A DNA stretch of 64,000 nt, taken from Mytilisepta virgata (taxonomy: Eukaryota; Mollusca; Bivalvia; Mytilida; Mytilidae). The position numbers and the translations under genes were made by a program. Positions 62,301 to 64,000 of the stretch are shown here, piece after piece. The stretch's first letter is position 1. Every line of letters starts with the position of its first letter. Location of the stretch: positions 58,036,230 through 58,100,229 of the forward strand of contig CM051516.1 in NCBI GenBank assembly GCA_028015205.1, in the 5' to 3' direction. The notes beneath the pieces are model-generated. The model was not told where the DNA came from. It did not search any database and was given only the letters and a program-made list of their open reading frames with translations.

Positions 62301-63344
62301 GTTGTTATTGTGGATGATACTAACACTGAATCAGGTAGGTTGCAACAGAAAGTGGATAGTCTACATGGTATGGTTGTTATTGTGGACGATACAAACACTG
62401 AATCAGGTAGGTCACAACAGAAAGTCGATAGTCTACATGATATGGTTGTTATTGTGGATAATACAAACACTGAATCAGTTAGATCACAACAGAAAGTCGA
62501 TAGTCTACATGATATGGTTGTTATTGTGGATGATACTAACACTGAATCAGGTAGGTCACAACAGAAAGTGGATAGTCTACATGATATGGTTGTTATTGTG
62601 GATAATACAAACACTGAATCAGGTAGGTCACAACAGAAAGTCGATAGTCTACATGATATGGTTGTTATTGTGGATAATACAAACACTGAATCAGGTAGGT
62701 CACAACAGAAAGTGGATAGTCTACATGGTATGGTTGTTATTGTGGACGATACAAACACTGAATCAGGTAGGTCACAACAGAAAGATCACATCTACATGAT
62801 ATGAGTGTTATTTTGGATGATGCTAATACTGAATTAGGTAGATCAAAACAGAAAGTGGATAGTCTACATGATATTGTTGTTATTGTGGATGATACAAACA
62901 CTGAATCAGGTAGGTCGCAACAGAAAGTGGATAGTCTACATGAAATGAGTGTTATTTTGGAAGATGCTAATACTGAATTAGGTAGATCAAAACAGAAAGT
63001 GGATAAGATTTTACATTTCATTATTGAAATAGTTTAATTATTTTGTGTTGTTAAGAACAATGATCTATGTTTGGTACTTGTTGAATATCCCTGGTATTAT
63101 TTCAGCATGTGAAGCCATGGAATCACAACTTCAACATTTAGGAAAGAGATGGGCTGCCATTTGCACATGGACAGAACAACAGTGGCTCCTCCTACAGGAT
63201 GTTTTACTTAAATGGCAGCACTTTTCAGATGAACAAACAAAGTTCTCTAATTGGTTATCTCAAAAAGAGGCAATCCTAGAAAAATTTCAACAGTCTGATA
63301 TCACTGATTCTGATATGGTGATTACACAGGTCAAAGATTTAAAG
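1232..63344 (+). CDS. DMD: dystrophin orthologue, 5' part of gene (14 coding exons, continues past the window)
   Basis: Dystrophin links cortical F-actin to the dystroglycan/sarcoglycan complex at the muscle and neuronal membrane. Exons joined by GT-AG rules are 1232..1319, 18881..18942, 21023..21115, 23148..23228, 29880..29972, 30556..30647, 30842..30922, 31442..31557, 37709..37896, 54221..54415, 56607..56788, 61021..61165, 61453..61543 and 63106..63344. They total 1746 nt (582 codons) with every phase matching. Approximate domains: CH1 residues 34-139, CH2 150-262, Ser/Thr/Asn-rich hinge 299-324, spectrin repeat 1 325-430, repeat 2 430-542, start of repeat 3 from 543. Diagnostic peptides are [36 protein letters not shown] and [11 protein letters not shown]. 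Several exon lengths equal those I recall for human DMD (62, 93, 93, 182 bp). Invertebrates usually have one dystrophin gene covering both vertebrate dystrophin and utrophin, so the symbol denotes orthology. The C-terminal half (rest of the rod, WW, EF-hand and ZZ domains) lies outside. Confidence 0.95.
1320..2990. other. intron 1, first part, no recognised feature
   Basis: AT-rich intronic sequence with only short chance ORFs on both strands. I see no repeat or exon here. Confidence 0.6.
2991..3432. repeat. 37-bp minisatellite, 12 copies
   Basis: Unit begins taggattcttgtcaatatac and recurs exactly every 37 bp (2991, 3028, 3065 and so on to 3398). Copies differ by a few substitutions (cctgag/cctcag, gacttt/gacgtt). 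It is intronic. Confidence 0.95.
3590..3775 (+). repeat. dispersed repeat fragment
   Basis: A stretch with less AT than its surroundings, containing gaacaatataaacaactgac, acatggatcccaccaaaaaa and ctcaggtgctccgg. From memory, similar text recurs across mussel introns and UTRs. No second copy of this part is in the window, so the family assignment is recall. Confidence 0.4.
3819..3842. repeat. (CA)n microsatellite
   Basis: A run of about 12 CA dinucleotides following A-rich sequence. Confidence 0.9.
3845..7689. other. intron 1, middle part, little recognisable
   Basis: AT-rich intron. It contains a short TTG trinucleotide run (about 4485..4504) and a C/G homopolymer near 6146. Small ORFs on both strands have no coding character. 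Confidence 0.5.
7690..7732 (+). CDS. DMD: alternative dystrophin first exon (isoform b)
   Basis: ATG in a good context (gaaaATGG) encodes [14 protein letters not shown] and is followed by the donor AAAG|GTAAAT. The 43-bp coding part leaves phase 1, the same as exon 1, so either can join exon 2 at 18881. Vertebrate dystrophin also uses several promoters with short unique first exons. I infer a second promoter just upstream. A transcript is needed to prove it. Confidence 0.6.
7733..12148. other. intron 1, between alternative first exon and minisatellite
   Basis: Mostly featureless AT-rich intron. A stretch near 7990..8070 (actgtggatttctgtgaata) resembles a decayed end of the inverted-repeat element at 35375..36266. 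A somewhat more GC-rich part at 9730..9900 contains the palindrome acctgttgtgaacaggt. No exon is supported. Confidence 0.45.
12149..12408. repeat. 52-bp minisatellite, 5 copies
   Basis: Units start gtacaaatatcatctctgtt at 12149, 12201, 12253, 12305 and 12357, exactly 52 bp apart and nearly identical. Confidence 0.95.
12657..12743. repeat. 29-bp short tandem repeat, 3 copies
   Basis: The motif gtgtaagtggagcgagtaaa recurs at 12657, 12686 and 12715. The left edge of the duplication flanking the LINE falls inside this array. Confidence 0.9.
12709..13307. repeat. 599-bp direct duplication flanking LINE, left copy
   Basis: Matches 15929..16527 with a constant offset of 3220 bp. I saw no mismatch when comparing line by line. 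It ends at tgaccag, where the LINE begins. It behaves as a very long target-site duplication. Its 3' part (from about 13150, taccggcgacttcaggtttg and a run of tctgtctgtccgtc) looks like an older bivalve interspersed repeat into which the LINE inserted. Confidence 0.93.
13308..15365 (+). pseudogene. LINE ORF2 fragment: reverse transcriptase and C-terminal zinc-knuckle region
   Basis: The frame is open from the truncation point through a 671-codon stretch starting at Met 13350, with no internal stop. Just before that Met is [13 protein letters not shown], a conserved early RT motif. Counting from the Met, DFEKAFDS lies at 22-29 (first catalytic Asp), [14 protein letters not shown] at 77-90 and the catalytic FADD at 122-125. 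A CX2CX8HX4C cluster lies near 551-568, as in the ORF2 C-terminus of L1-type elements. The N-terminal endonuclease and first RT segment are absent, so it is a fragment although the remaining frame is undamaged. Clade assignment (L1/Tx1-like) rests on motif style only. Confidence 0.93.
13308..15929 (+). mobile_element. 5'-truncated non-LTR retrotransposon (LINE, probably L1/Tx1-like)
   Basis: The element starts abruptly inside the reverse-transcriptase frame, so the endonuclease and ORF1 are missing. It contains an open RT/C-terminal reading frame to 15365, then a 3' UTR with long T-rich tracts (15476..15590), an AATAAA signal at 15866..15871, and an A-rich tail from about 15886 to 15929. The 5' truncation, poly-A tail and flanking direct repeats are the marks of target-primed reverse transcription. 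Lack of the endonuclease makes this copy unable to move by itself. The intact frame and identical flanks indicate a very recent insertion in dystrophin intron 1, in the same orientation as the gene. Confidence 0.95.
15929..16527. repeat. 599-bp direct duplication flanking LINE, right copy
   Basis: Follows the LINE poly-A tail directly and repeats 12709..13307. Beyond 16527 the sequence continues gttacagatcaagtttgaat, which is the original continuation of the target across the insertion. Confidence 0.93.
16528..18569. other. intron 1, distal part
   Basis: The first roughly 200 bp continue the older interspersed repeat that was the LINE target. The rest is AT-rich intron with no supported feature. 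Confidence 0.5.
18570..18787. repeat. minisatellite (units 25-31 bp, about 8 copies) before exon 2
   Basis: The motif aagaataatttggtgatggg recurs with small indels. It ends about 95 bp upstream of exon 2, between the likely branch-point region and the intron body. Confidence 0.88.
18881..18942 (+). CDS. DMD: dystrophin exon 2 (start of CH1, actin-binding site)
   Basis: Acceptor gttttag|ATGAAA, donor CTAAG|GTATTA. Encodes (D)[17 protein letters not shown] followed by LSK, the most conserved dystrophin segment and the first actin-binding sequence of CH1. It is 62 bp, the same as human DMD exon 2, entering at phase 1 and leaving at phase 0. Confidence 0.97.
19452..19600. mobile_element. short fold-back (MITE-like) element
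   Basis: The ends are inverted copies: ggcttgggcgccataaa at 19453 and tttatggtgcccaagcc ending 19598. It is about 148 bp with no coding capacity. Confidence 0.6.
20473..20892. repeat. 83-bp minisatellite, 5 copies, before exon 3
   Basis: Units starting ggataatataagtacacttt lie at 20570, 20653, 20736 and 20819, exactly 83 bp apart. A first copy at 20473 carries an extra partial duplication. The array ends about 130 bp before exon 3. Confidence 0.95.
21023..21115 (+). CDS. DMD: dystrophin exon 3 (CH1)
   Basis: Acceptor actacag|GCAAAC, donor TTG|GTTAGT. Encodes [20 protein letters not shown] and then [11 protein letters not shown], the CH1 core with the LFxDLxDGxxLLxLLE signature. It is 93 bp, phase 0-0, the same length as human exon 3. 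Confidence 0.97.
21485..21903. mobile_element. MITE-like element with internal duplication
   Basis: The ends are imperfect inverted repeats (aggccaaaaccaaatatatg at left; catattttttttggcctt at right). Inside, a block of about 166 bp (starting aaaatagggtaggtaggtag) occurs twice, at about 21531 and 21697. A shorter relative with the same ends lies at 44028..44220. Confidence 0.7.
21904..23147. other. intron between dystrophin exons 3 and 4, distal part
   Basis: AT-rich with no recognised element. Short G-rich run near 22890. Confidence 0.5.
23148..23228 (+). CDS. DMD: dystrophin exon 4 (CH1)
   Basis: Acceptor tttccag|AGACGA, donor AAT|GTAAGT. Encodes [20 protein letters not shown] then VLSNNYN, matching the HHxNNVNxAxxVL segment of dystrophin CH1. 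It is 81 bp, phase 0-0 (recalled human exon 4: 78 bp). Confidence 0.96.
24052..24420. repeat. dispersed repeat, copy 1 (related to 49025..49423)
   Basis: Begins ttaaggatgttggctggtca and contains ggttttatccatttgaatg. The same features in the same order occur from 49025, including the late aagctcacggacctataat block. Its right end is not preserved. Confidence 0.6.
24641..26086. mobile_element. non-autonomous Helitron/pearl-like element A with tandem core
   Basis: The left end is a hairpin (24642..24672; ctcacctggccc paired with gggccaagtgag). The core consists of about seven copies of a block of about 165 bp carrying accaaacatggcatgaatgt and atccatcatccaagatggc. The right end has caggtgag (26053..26060), inverted to the left-end ctcacctg, then a hairpin aggctcttgagagcct and CTAG followed by T. 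A hairpin followed by CTRR is the Helitron 3' signature. The core-repeat design resembles bivalve pearl and HINE elements. There is no transposase. Confidence 0.8.
26087..27564. other. intron between dystrophin exons 4 and 5, middle, with homopolymer and small repeat
   Basis: Includes an uninterrupted G run of about 31 bases (26343..26373) and three copies of a 27-bp unit at 26941..27021 (aacataattttgacacagtg). Nothing else is recognised. Confidence 0.7.
27565..27825 (+). mobile_element. tRNA-derived SINE (V-SINE, RUDI-like)
   Basis: The head resembles a tRNA: ggcctcggtggccgagtgg contains the A box (27576..27586) and agttcgaatct is the B box (27644..27654). The body and tail contain ctccgggtactctggcttcc and gtgttaaaccccaacta, typical of V-SINE tails. 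Perfect 13-bp target duplications (actatagataatt) flank it at 27552..27564 and 27826..27838. It would be transcribed by RNA polymerase III and moved by a partner LINE. The RUDI name is from memory of molluscan SINEs. Confidence 0.9.
28418..28547 (-). repeat. dispersed repeat family R1, copy 1
   Basis: Contains tttgaagacccattggtatc, ttttctgctctttg and cacattccccgtttccattc. The same words, same strand, occur at 60245..60376, and the reverse complement at 48112..48177. From memory this sequence is common in mussel genomes. The parent element type is unknown to me. Confidence 0.75.
28548..29879. other. intron between dystrophin exons 4 and 5, distal part
   Basis: AT-rich, with no recognised element. 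Confidence 0.5.
29880..29972 (+). CDS. DMD: dystrophin exon 5 (end of CH1)
   Basis: Acceptor ttccag|ATAAAA, donor TGGCAG|GTCAGT. Encodes [20 protein letters not shown] then [11 protein letters not shown], the highly conserved CH1 C-terminal helix. It is 93 bp, phase 0-0, the same length as human exon 5. Confidence 0.97.
30150..30215 (+). repeat. possible decayed SINE tail
   Basis: gatatggctgaaatactgcc followed by gtggcattaaactggaacc resembles molluscan V-SINE tails (ctgaaa…cggtgttaaacccc, as at 27795..27820). No head or target duplication is visible. Confidence 0.35.
30556..30647 (+). CDS. DMD: dystrophin exon 6 (linker and start of CH2)
   Basis: Acceptor tgtag|GTGAAA, donor CAAGG|GTAAGT. 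Encodes [20 protein letters not shown] then [10 protein letters not shown](G), phase 0 to 2. It ends inside what is one exon in vertebrates: 92 + 81 bp equals the 173 bp I recall for human exon 6. Confidence 0.97.
30842..30922 (+). CDS. DMD: dystrophin exon 7 (CH2)
   Basis: Acceptor tttttag|ATACCA, donor TTTAG|GTAAGT. Encodes (G)[18 protein letters not shown] then FNALIHHF(R), the CH2 core with the SWxDGLxxNALIHxxRPD signature completed by the next exon. It is 81 bp, phase 2 to 2. The intron before it is only 194 bp. Confidence 0.97.
31442..31557 (+). CDS. DMD: dystrophin exon 8 (CH2)
   Basis: Acceptor tattcag|ACCTGA, donor GAAG|GTAATA. Encodes [20 protein letters not shown] then [18 protein letters not shown], phase 2 to 1, 116 bp. 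It matches the RLxHAFNxAxxxLxIxxLLDxED segment of CH2. Confidence 0.97.
31680..33008. mobile_element. Helitron/pearl-like element B, degenerate left end
   Basis: The core is tandem copies of about 165 bp related to element A (accaaacatggcatgaatgt; catccaagatggccgcca). The right end is caggtgagtgatacaggctc, a hairpin aggctcctgggagcct, then CTGA and T. The left-end hairpin is lost, but gtccgtcatcgtgcg remains near 31704. ORFs here are by-products of the repeat. Confidence 0.75.
33282..34436. mobile_element. Helitron/pearl-like element C
   Basis: The left end agctcacctggcctaaagtg (33282) forms the same hairpin type as element A, followed by gtccgtcgtccgtcc. The core is about five degenerate repeats (tgtgccgatcggaaattcaa; aagatggccgcc). 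The right end is caggtgagcgattcaggctc, a hairpin aggctccatggagcct, then CTGG and T. It lies about 270 bp after element B in the same orientation. Confidence 0.78.
34437..35372. other. intron between dystrophin exons 8 and 9, middle
   Basis: AT-rich with a G-rich run near 34670..34690. No feature recognised. Confidence 0.5.
35375..36266. mobile_element. inverted-repeat DNA element with TA target duplication (MITE, 892 bp)
   Basis: The left end ctgtggattcatttattttc and right end aatgaatccacag are inverted copies. Similarity continues inward (ataccaattttcgtgg versus ccacgaaaattggtat). Flanking TA at 35373..35374 and 36267..36268 suggests a Tc1/mariner-type target duplication. There is no transposase frame, so it is non-autonomous. 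Decayed relatives of its ends appear near 7990 and 54050. Confidence 0.85.
36742..37344. repeat. 56-bp minisatellite, about 11 copies, before exon 9
   Basis: The unit tatctgaactcatgggtctc plus caatagtctatgatatcaat recurs every 56 bp. Copies differ by single bases. It ends about 365 bp before exon 9. Confidence 0.95.
37709..37896 (+). CDS. DMD: dystrophin exon 9 (end of CH2, hinge 1)
   Basis: Acceptor ttttcag|ATGTAA, donor TCAGAA|GTAAGT. Encodes (D)[19 protein letters not shown] then QILPHSN, closing CH2, followed by a Pro/Thr-rich hinge ([20 protein letters not shown]). It is 188 bp, phase 1 to 0. It corresponds to human exon 8 (182 bp by recall). Confidence 0.97.
38075..38320. repeat. 35-bp minisatellite, 7 copies
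   Basis: The unit tagaccacatttagagatgt plus gagatctatcatatg recurs every 35 bp, with two variants (gatgtgag and gaagtaaa) in alternating order. Confidence 0.92.
38374..38840. repeat. tandem block of about 183 bp, 2.5 copies
   Basis: gggtacctattttgcgaatt followed by caactcctcctacagttttt occurs at about 38376, 38558 and 38741. Each is followed by a shared segment (tatatattgaagatgtgcac). This is a satellite-like intronic repeat, possibly part of a larger mobile element. Confidence 0.85.
38985..39180 (+). pseudogene. possible relic of a LINE endonuclease
   Basis: Translation of gggagacttcaatattgatc gives GDFNID, the motif seen in LINE apurinic endonucleases. The following codons (IQQI, then FKSRNHRPP) are loosely reminiscent of that domain, but the frame is short and rearranged. 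It is only a suggestion. Confidence 0.25.
39729..40580. mobile_element. inverted-repeat DNA element with palindromic ends and TA duplication (852 bp)
   Basis: The left end ccgtattttacggtgtttag continues to gtcgat, and the right end gacctaaacaccgtaaaata followed by cgg is its inverted copy. The outermost 13 bases are themselves palindromic (ccgtattttacgg). Subterminal ataggtcga motifs recur at both ends. TA flanks it at 39727..39728 and 40581..40582. Short ORFs inside lack transposase motifs. Confidence 0.85.
40721..40816. repeat. short tandem repeat, about 32 bp, 3 copies
   Basis: aggatgaacagaaaaagttc followed by aaatta is repeated three times with small changes. Confidence 0.8.
40817..44027. 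other. intron between dystrophin exons 9 and 10, featureless part
   Basis: AT-rich intron, with an A/T homopolymer at 41508..41525. A slightly GC-richer patch at 41760..41880 contains a CRE-like gacgtcac. No exon is supported. Confidence 0.45.
44028..44220. mobile_element. short MITE related to 21485..21903
   Basis: The left end aggccaaataaaaaaataca plus tgtgtttagggtaac and the right end gttaccctaaacacaactat plus attttttttagtcctt are inverted copies. About 190 bp, no ORF. Confidence 0.75.
45161..45368. mobile_element. fold-back element (about 205 bp)
   Basis: gggggactaggatcaaattt at the left and aaacatttgatcctagcccc at the right are inverted copies, with a further internal complementary pair (ccaggattttggcaaaat / ccaaaattttgacaaaa). 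Confidence 0.6.
45369..46861. other. intron between dystrophin exons 9 and 10, featureless part
   Basis: AT-rich sequence with no recognised element or exon. Confidence 0.45.
46862..47009. mobile_element. fold-back MITE (148 bp)
   Basis: ggacccagttgttcaaatgt plus taacc at the left and ggttaacttttgaacaactg plus ggccc at the right are inverted repeats of about 25 bp. Confidence 0.75.
48112..48177 (+). repeat. dispersed repeat family R1, copy 2
   Basis: tgatagaatagagaatggaa then atggggaatgtgtcaaagag and acaacaacccgaccaaagag is the reverse complement of words in the copies at 28418..28547 and 60245..60376. Confidence 0.8.
48977..49545. mobile_element. nested inverted-repeat elements
   Basis: The outer pair is caatctgattaaaatc (48985..49000) and gattttaatcagattg (49520..49535). 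Nested inside, an element with ends ttaaggatgctcactggtca (49025) and gaccattgatcatccttaa (to 49423) is bounded by TTAA on each side and related to 24052..24420. It looks like one mobile element inserted into another. Confidence 0.6.
49546..50297. other. intron between dystrophin exons 9 and 10, short unannotated stretch
   Basis: No repeat or exon recognised. Confidence 0.4.
50298..50532. mobile_element. MITE with perfect long inverted repeats and TTA duplication (235 bp)
   Basis: gggacgagatcaaaagttca plus atgtcggataaaaaacttaatt (left) and its exact reverse complement (right, ending 50532) form terminal repeats of about 42 bp. TTA flanks it at 50295..50297 and 50533..50535. A 3-bp TTA duplication suits the PIF/Harbinger (Tourist-like) group. 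The centre contains two G-homopolymer tracts. Confidence 0.85.
51124..53331. mobile_element. composite non-autonomous element D with tandem cores
   Basis: The left end is a palindrome (51124..51152, atacgaccgcaaaa paired with ttttgcggtcgtat), followed by gtcgtcgtcgtc. The core has about three copies of a block of about 165 bp (gaaatctatgaaatttaaac; aaaggaaggttgggattg), two copies of a block of about 261 bp (ttgaactattggggttcttt), then G-rich tracts. A block of about 200 bp (cagcatattgtattgcacaa) is duplicated at about 52246 and 52903. The right end has tgcgatcgtat (53301..53311), inverted to the left atacgaccgca, then a hairpin gctgcgcccagcggagc (53315..53331). Its design parallels elements A-C but the ends differ. 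Confidence 0.7.
53332..54220. other. intron between dystrophin exons 9 and 10, distal part
   Basis: A GC-richer stretch at 53610..53690 (atgtcggcacgagggcctct) looks like a fragment of an unidentified repeat. Near 54045..54100, aaccacaaaaattgataagc and aaatgaatccaca resemble a decayed end of the 35375..36266 family. Confidence 0.4.
54221..54415 (+). CDS. DMD: dystrophin exon 10 (hinge and start of spectrin repeat 1)
   Basis: Acceptor atttcag|ACTGCA, donor CATGAG|GTAAGT. Begins with a low-complexity Ser/Thr/Met/Asn linker ([20 protein letters not shown]), then [20 protein letters not shown] of spectrin repeat 1 helix A, ending VKEQFNQHE. It is 195 bp, phase 0-0, with the same endpoint as human exon 10. 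Confidence 0.96.
54986..55480. mobile_element. TA-flanked inverted-repeat DNA element (495 bp)
   Basis: Ends cagtcaaacctgccctaacg and ggccgttaaaagcaggtttg plus actg are inverted copies, flanked by TA (54984..54985, 55481..55482). CAG termini and TA duplications suit the pogo/Tigger branch of Tc1/mariner. Internal ggtcacctgtctta motifs occur in both halves. There is no transposase. Confidence 0.82.
55947..56054. mobile_element. short fold-back element (108 bp)
   Basis: cttacatgtgttgttgggaa plus agcccggttgatcttccac is the inverted copy of gtggaagatcacccggtctt plus tcccaagaacgtatgtaag, with a loop of about 30 bases. Confidence 0.75.
56607..56788 (+). CDS. DMD: dystrophin exon 11 (spectrin repeat 1)
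   Basis: Acceptor catag|GAATTT, donor AGAGCAG|GTATAT. Encodes [20 protein letters not shown] through [20 protein letters not shown], helices B and C of spectrin repeat 1 with the invariant Trp. It is 182 bp, phase 0 to 2, the same length as human exon 11. Confidence 0.97.
56789..61020. other. intron between dystrophin exons 11 and 12
   Basis: Contains a poly-A run (about 59095..59116), a tandem duplication of about 67 bp (59771..59895, caatcaggtggt), R1 copy 3 (listed separately), and a duplication of about 57 bp (60870..60965) that duplicates a ttgttttcag acceptor-like site. No exon between. Confidence 0.7.
60245..60376 (-). repeat. dispersed repeat family R1, copy 3
   Basis: ttttgaagacccattggtag, ttttctgctttttgatcagg and cacattccccattttcattc parallel the copy at 28418..28547. 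Confidence 0.78.
61021..61165 (+). CDS. DMD: dystrophin exon 12 (spectrin repeat 2, helix A)
   Basis: Acceptor atttcag|CCTGCA, donor CATAAG|GTCGGC. The split codon gives Ser, then [20 protein letters not shown] and ending [13 protein letters not shown]. It is 145 bp, phase 2 to 0. It corresponds to human exon 12 (151 bp by recall). Confidence 0.96.
61453..61543 (+). CDS. DMD: dystrophin exon 13, shortest form (spectrin repeat 2, helix B)
   Basis: Acceptor atacag|GCTTTA, donor TCAG|GTAGGT. Encodes [20 protein letters not shown] then [10 protein letters not shown], matching the dystrophin segment LQEDLEQ...VNSLTHMVVVVDE. It is 91 bp, phase 0 to 1. Joined to exon 14 through this first donor, the region is 40 residues (120 bp), equal to human exon 13, so this donor gives the ancestral-length protein. 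Further donors with the same phase follow every 72 bp, and the exon may be longer in some transcripts (see the array). Confidence 0.95.
61479..63004 (+). repeat. 72-bp exon-derived tandem array with a splice donor in each unit (21 donors)
   Basis: The unit is gtaggtcacaacagaaagtg plus gatagtctacatgatatggt and so on to gaatcag. It combines the last 63 bp of exon 13 with the first 9 bp of the intron. Exon-type ends followed by GT fall at 61543, 61615, 61687, 61759, 61831, 61903, 61975, 62047, 62119, 62190, 62262, 62334, 62406, 62478, 62550, 62622, 62694, 62766, 62837, 62909 and 62981. Steps are 72 bp except two of 71 bp, caused by single-base deletions near 62168 and 62780. Most donors read AG|GTAGGT; some read GTAGAT or GTTAGA. 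Copies 1-9 keep one open frame, each adding 24 residues. Past copy 9 the frame shifts, and the copy 10/11 boundary has a TAG in the unit frame. The last copies (19 and 21) form a diverged subtype (gaattaggtagat). Confidence 0.97.
63106..63344 (+). CDS. DMD: dystrophin exon 14 (spectrin repeat 2 helix C, start of repeat 3)
   Basis: Acceptor atttcag|CATGTG, donor TTTAAAG|GTACTT. With the preceding G it encodes [20 protein letters not shown], then [20 protein letters not shown] and the start of spectrin repeat 3 ([15 protein letters not shown]). It is 239 bp, phase 1 to 0. It equals 29 bp of human exon 13 plus exons 14 and 15 (102 + 108 by recall), so two vertebrate introns are absent here. Confidence 0.97.
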
Positions 63345-64000
63345 GTACTTTTGTCATCTTCATTAGGGGTATAGGAATATTTTTGTTATCTTTTCAATGG
63401 AAAATCAGGAATTTATTACAAAGAACTTGATACGCACAATATTTTCTTCTGGAAAAAATTATTCTAAATTCAACAAGATAAAATTATAGTTGAACATGCT
63501 GATGCAAGATGAACACTCATAATGTTAAAAAAAAGGAATAGATAAATTAATTTACAAAAAAATAGGAGAATCAAGAGTTAGAAAAGACGTAAGATGTATG
63601 GAAGGAAGGAAGTAAGAGAGAGGATCAAAATGATAGTCAGAGGGGTCAAATTAAGGAATAACAGTGTTGTAATTGATGTGGTTACTGCGTAAAACTTAGA
63701 TTTTACTGGCGCAAATTGAGTTTACCTGGCTACGTTTTGGATAAAATAGGGTAATTTTTATAGGTCAAGCTCGTTTCAAAATTATGAATAAGATTTAATT
63801 GAATGCCATTTCCAAAGCACAGTTTATTATTTTTGTTGTTGTTCAATATTCAATTTCTCCGAAATACCTGTTTTCAAAATGGCGACCATGCTTGGTTACA
63901 GACAGATAATACTTGGATTTTACGCAGTCTCTTTGGTAATCATATTGCTTGTTACATTCTCACTGCATTAGAAATGGGCATTTAAGTATAATACCCGAAA
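63345..64000. other. start of intron 14, with possible fold-back element
   Basis: Intronic sequence to the window edge. actgcgtaaaacttag (63684) and cttggattttacgcagt (to 63928) are imperfect inverted copies, perhaps the ends of a MITE of about 245 bp. No further exon is seen. Confidence 0.4.

Noticed and set aside
61489..62799. A single 436-codon gene across the repeat array
   Set aside because: It arises because the 72-bp unit is open in two frames. A one-base deletion near 62168 switches frame, after which the peptide is a different hydrophobic reading. The true exon is 61453..61543, possibly extended to one of the first nine donors.
61440..63021. Long minus-strand ORFs (223, 198 and 94 codons) opposite the array
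   Set aside because: These are antisense by-products of the repeat unit, with no start context, splice support or homology.
1232..63344. Calling the gene utrophin
   Set aside because: Dystrophin and utrophin separated by vertebrate genome duplication. An invertebrate gene is orthologous to both, so dystrophin is the conventional name.

Overview
This is animal nuclear DNA: AT-rich, intron-dominated, and full of short non-autonomous mobile elements. Its repeats are of the kinds common in bivalve molluscs: a V-SINE with a tRNA-like head, elements with tandem cores and hairpin ends, and short inverted-repeat elements. A mussel-like bivalve (Mytilidae) is my best guess. The species is inferred, not shown.

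One gene fills the window: the 5' part of the dystrophin orthologue (DMD/Dys) on the + strand. I assembled 14 coding exons (1232..63344) from splice signals and homology. They join without a frame break into 582 codons: a short N-terminus, two calponin-homology (CH) domains forming the actin-binding module, a Ser/Thr/Asn-rich hinge, spectrin repeats 1 and 2, and the start of repeat 3. A second possible first exon (7690..7732) has the same exit phase and would give a different N-terminus. The gene runs off the right edge. No other host protein gene is supported on either strand.

The introns hold: a 5'-truncated non-LTR retrotransposon (13308..about 15929) flanked by an apparently perfect 599-bp direct duplication of its target; a SINE with perfect 13-bp target-site duplications (27565..27825); three elements with tandem cores and Helitron-like right ends (24641..26086, about 31680..33008, 33282..34436); a structurally similar element with different ends (51124..53331); inverted-repeat elements with TA or TTA target duplications (35375..36266, 39729..40580, 50298..50532, 54986..55480); several fold-back elements; and many minisatellites, some directly upstream of exons.

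The most unusual locus is the intron after exon 13 (61544..63105). About 94% of it is a tandem array of a 72-bp unit made of the last 63 bp of exon 13 plus the first 9 bp of the intron. Every full copy therefore carries its own 5' splice site: 21 donors in a row. The first nine lie in one open frame with the same phase, so they could add 0 to 8 blocks of 24 residues to spectrin repeat 2. The intron sits inside what is a single exon in vertebrates, which suggests a lineage-specific intron built largely from exon copies.
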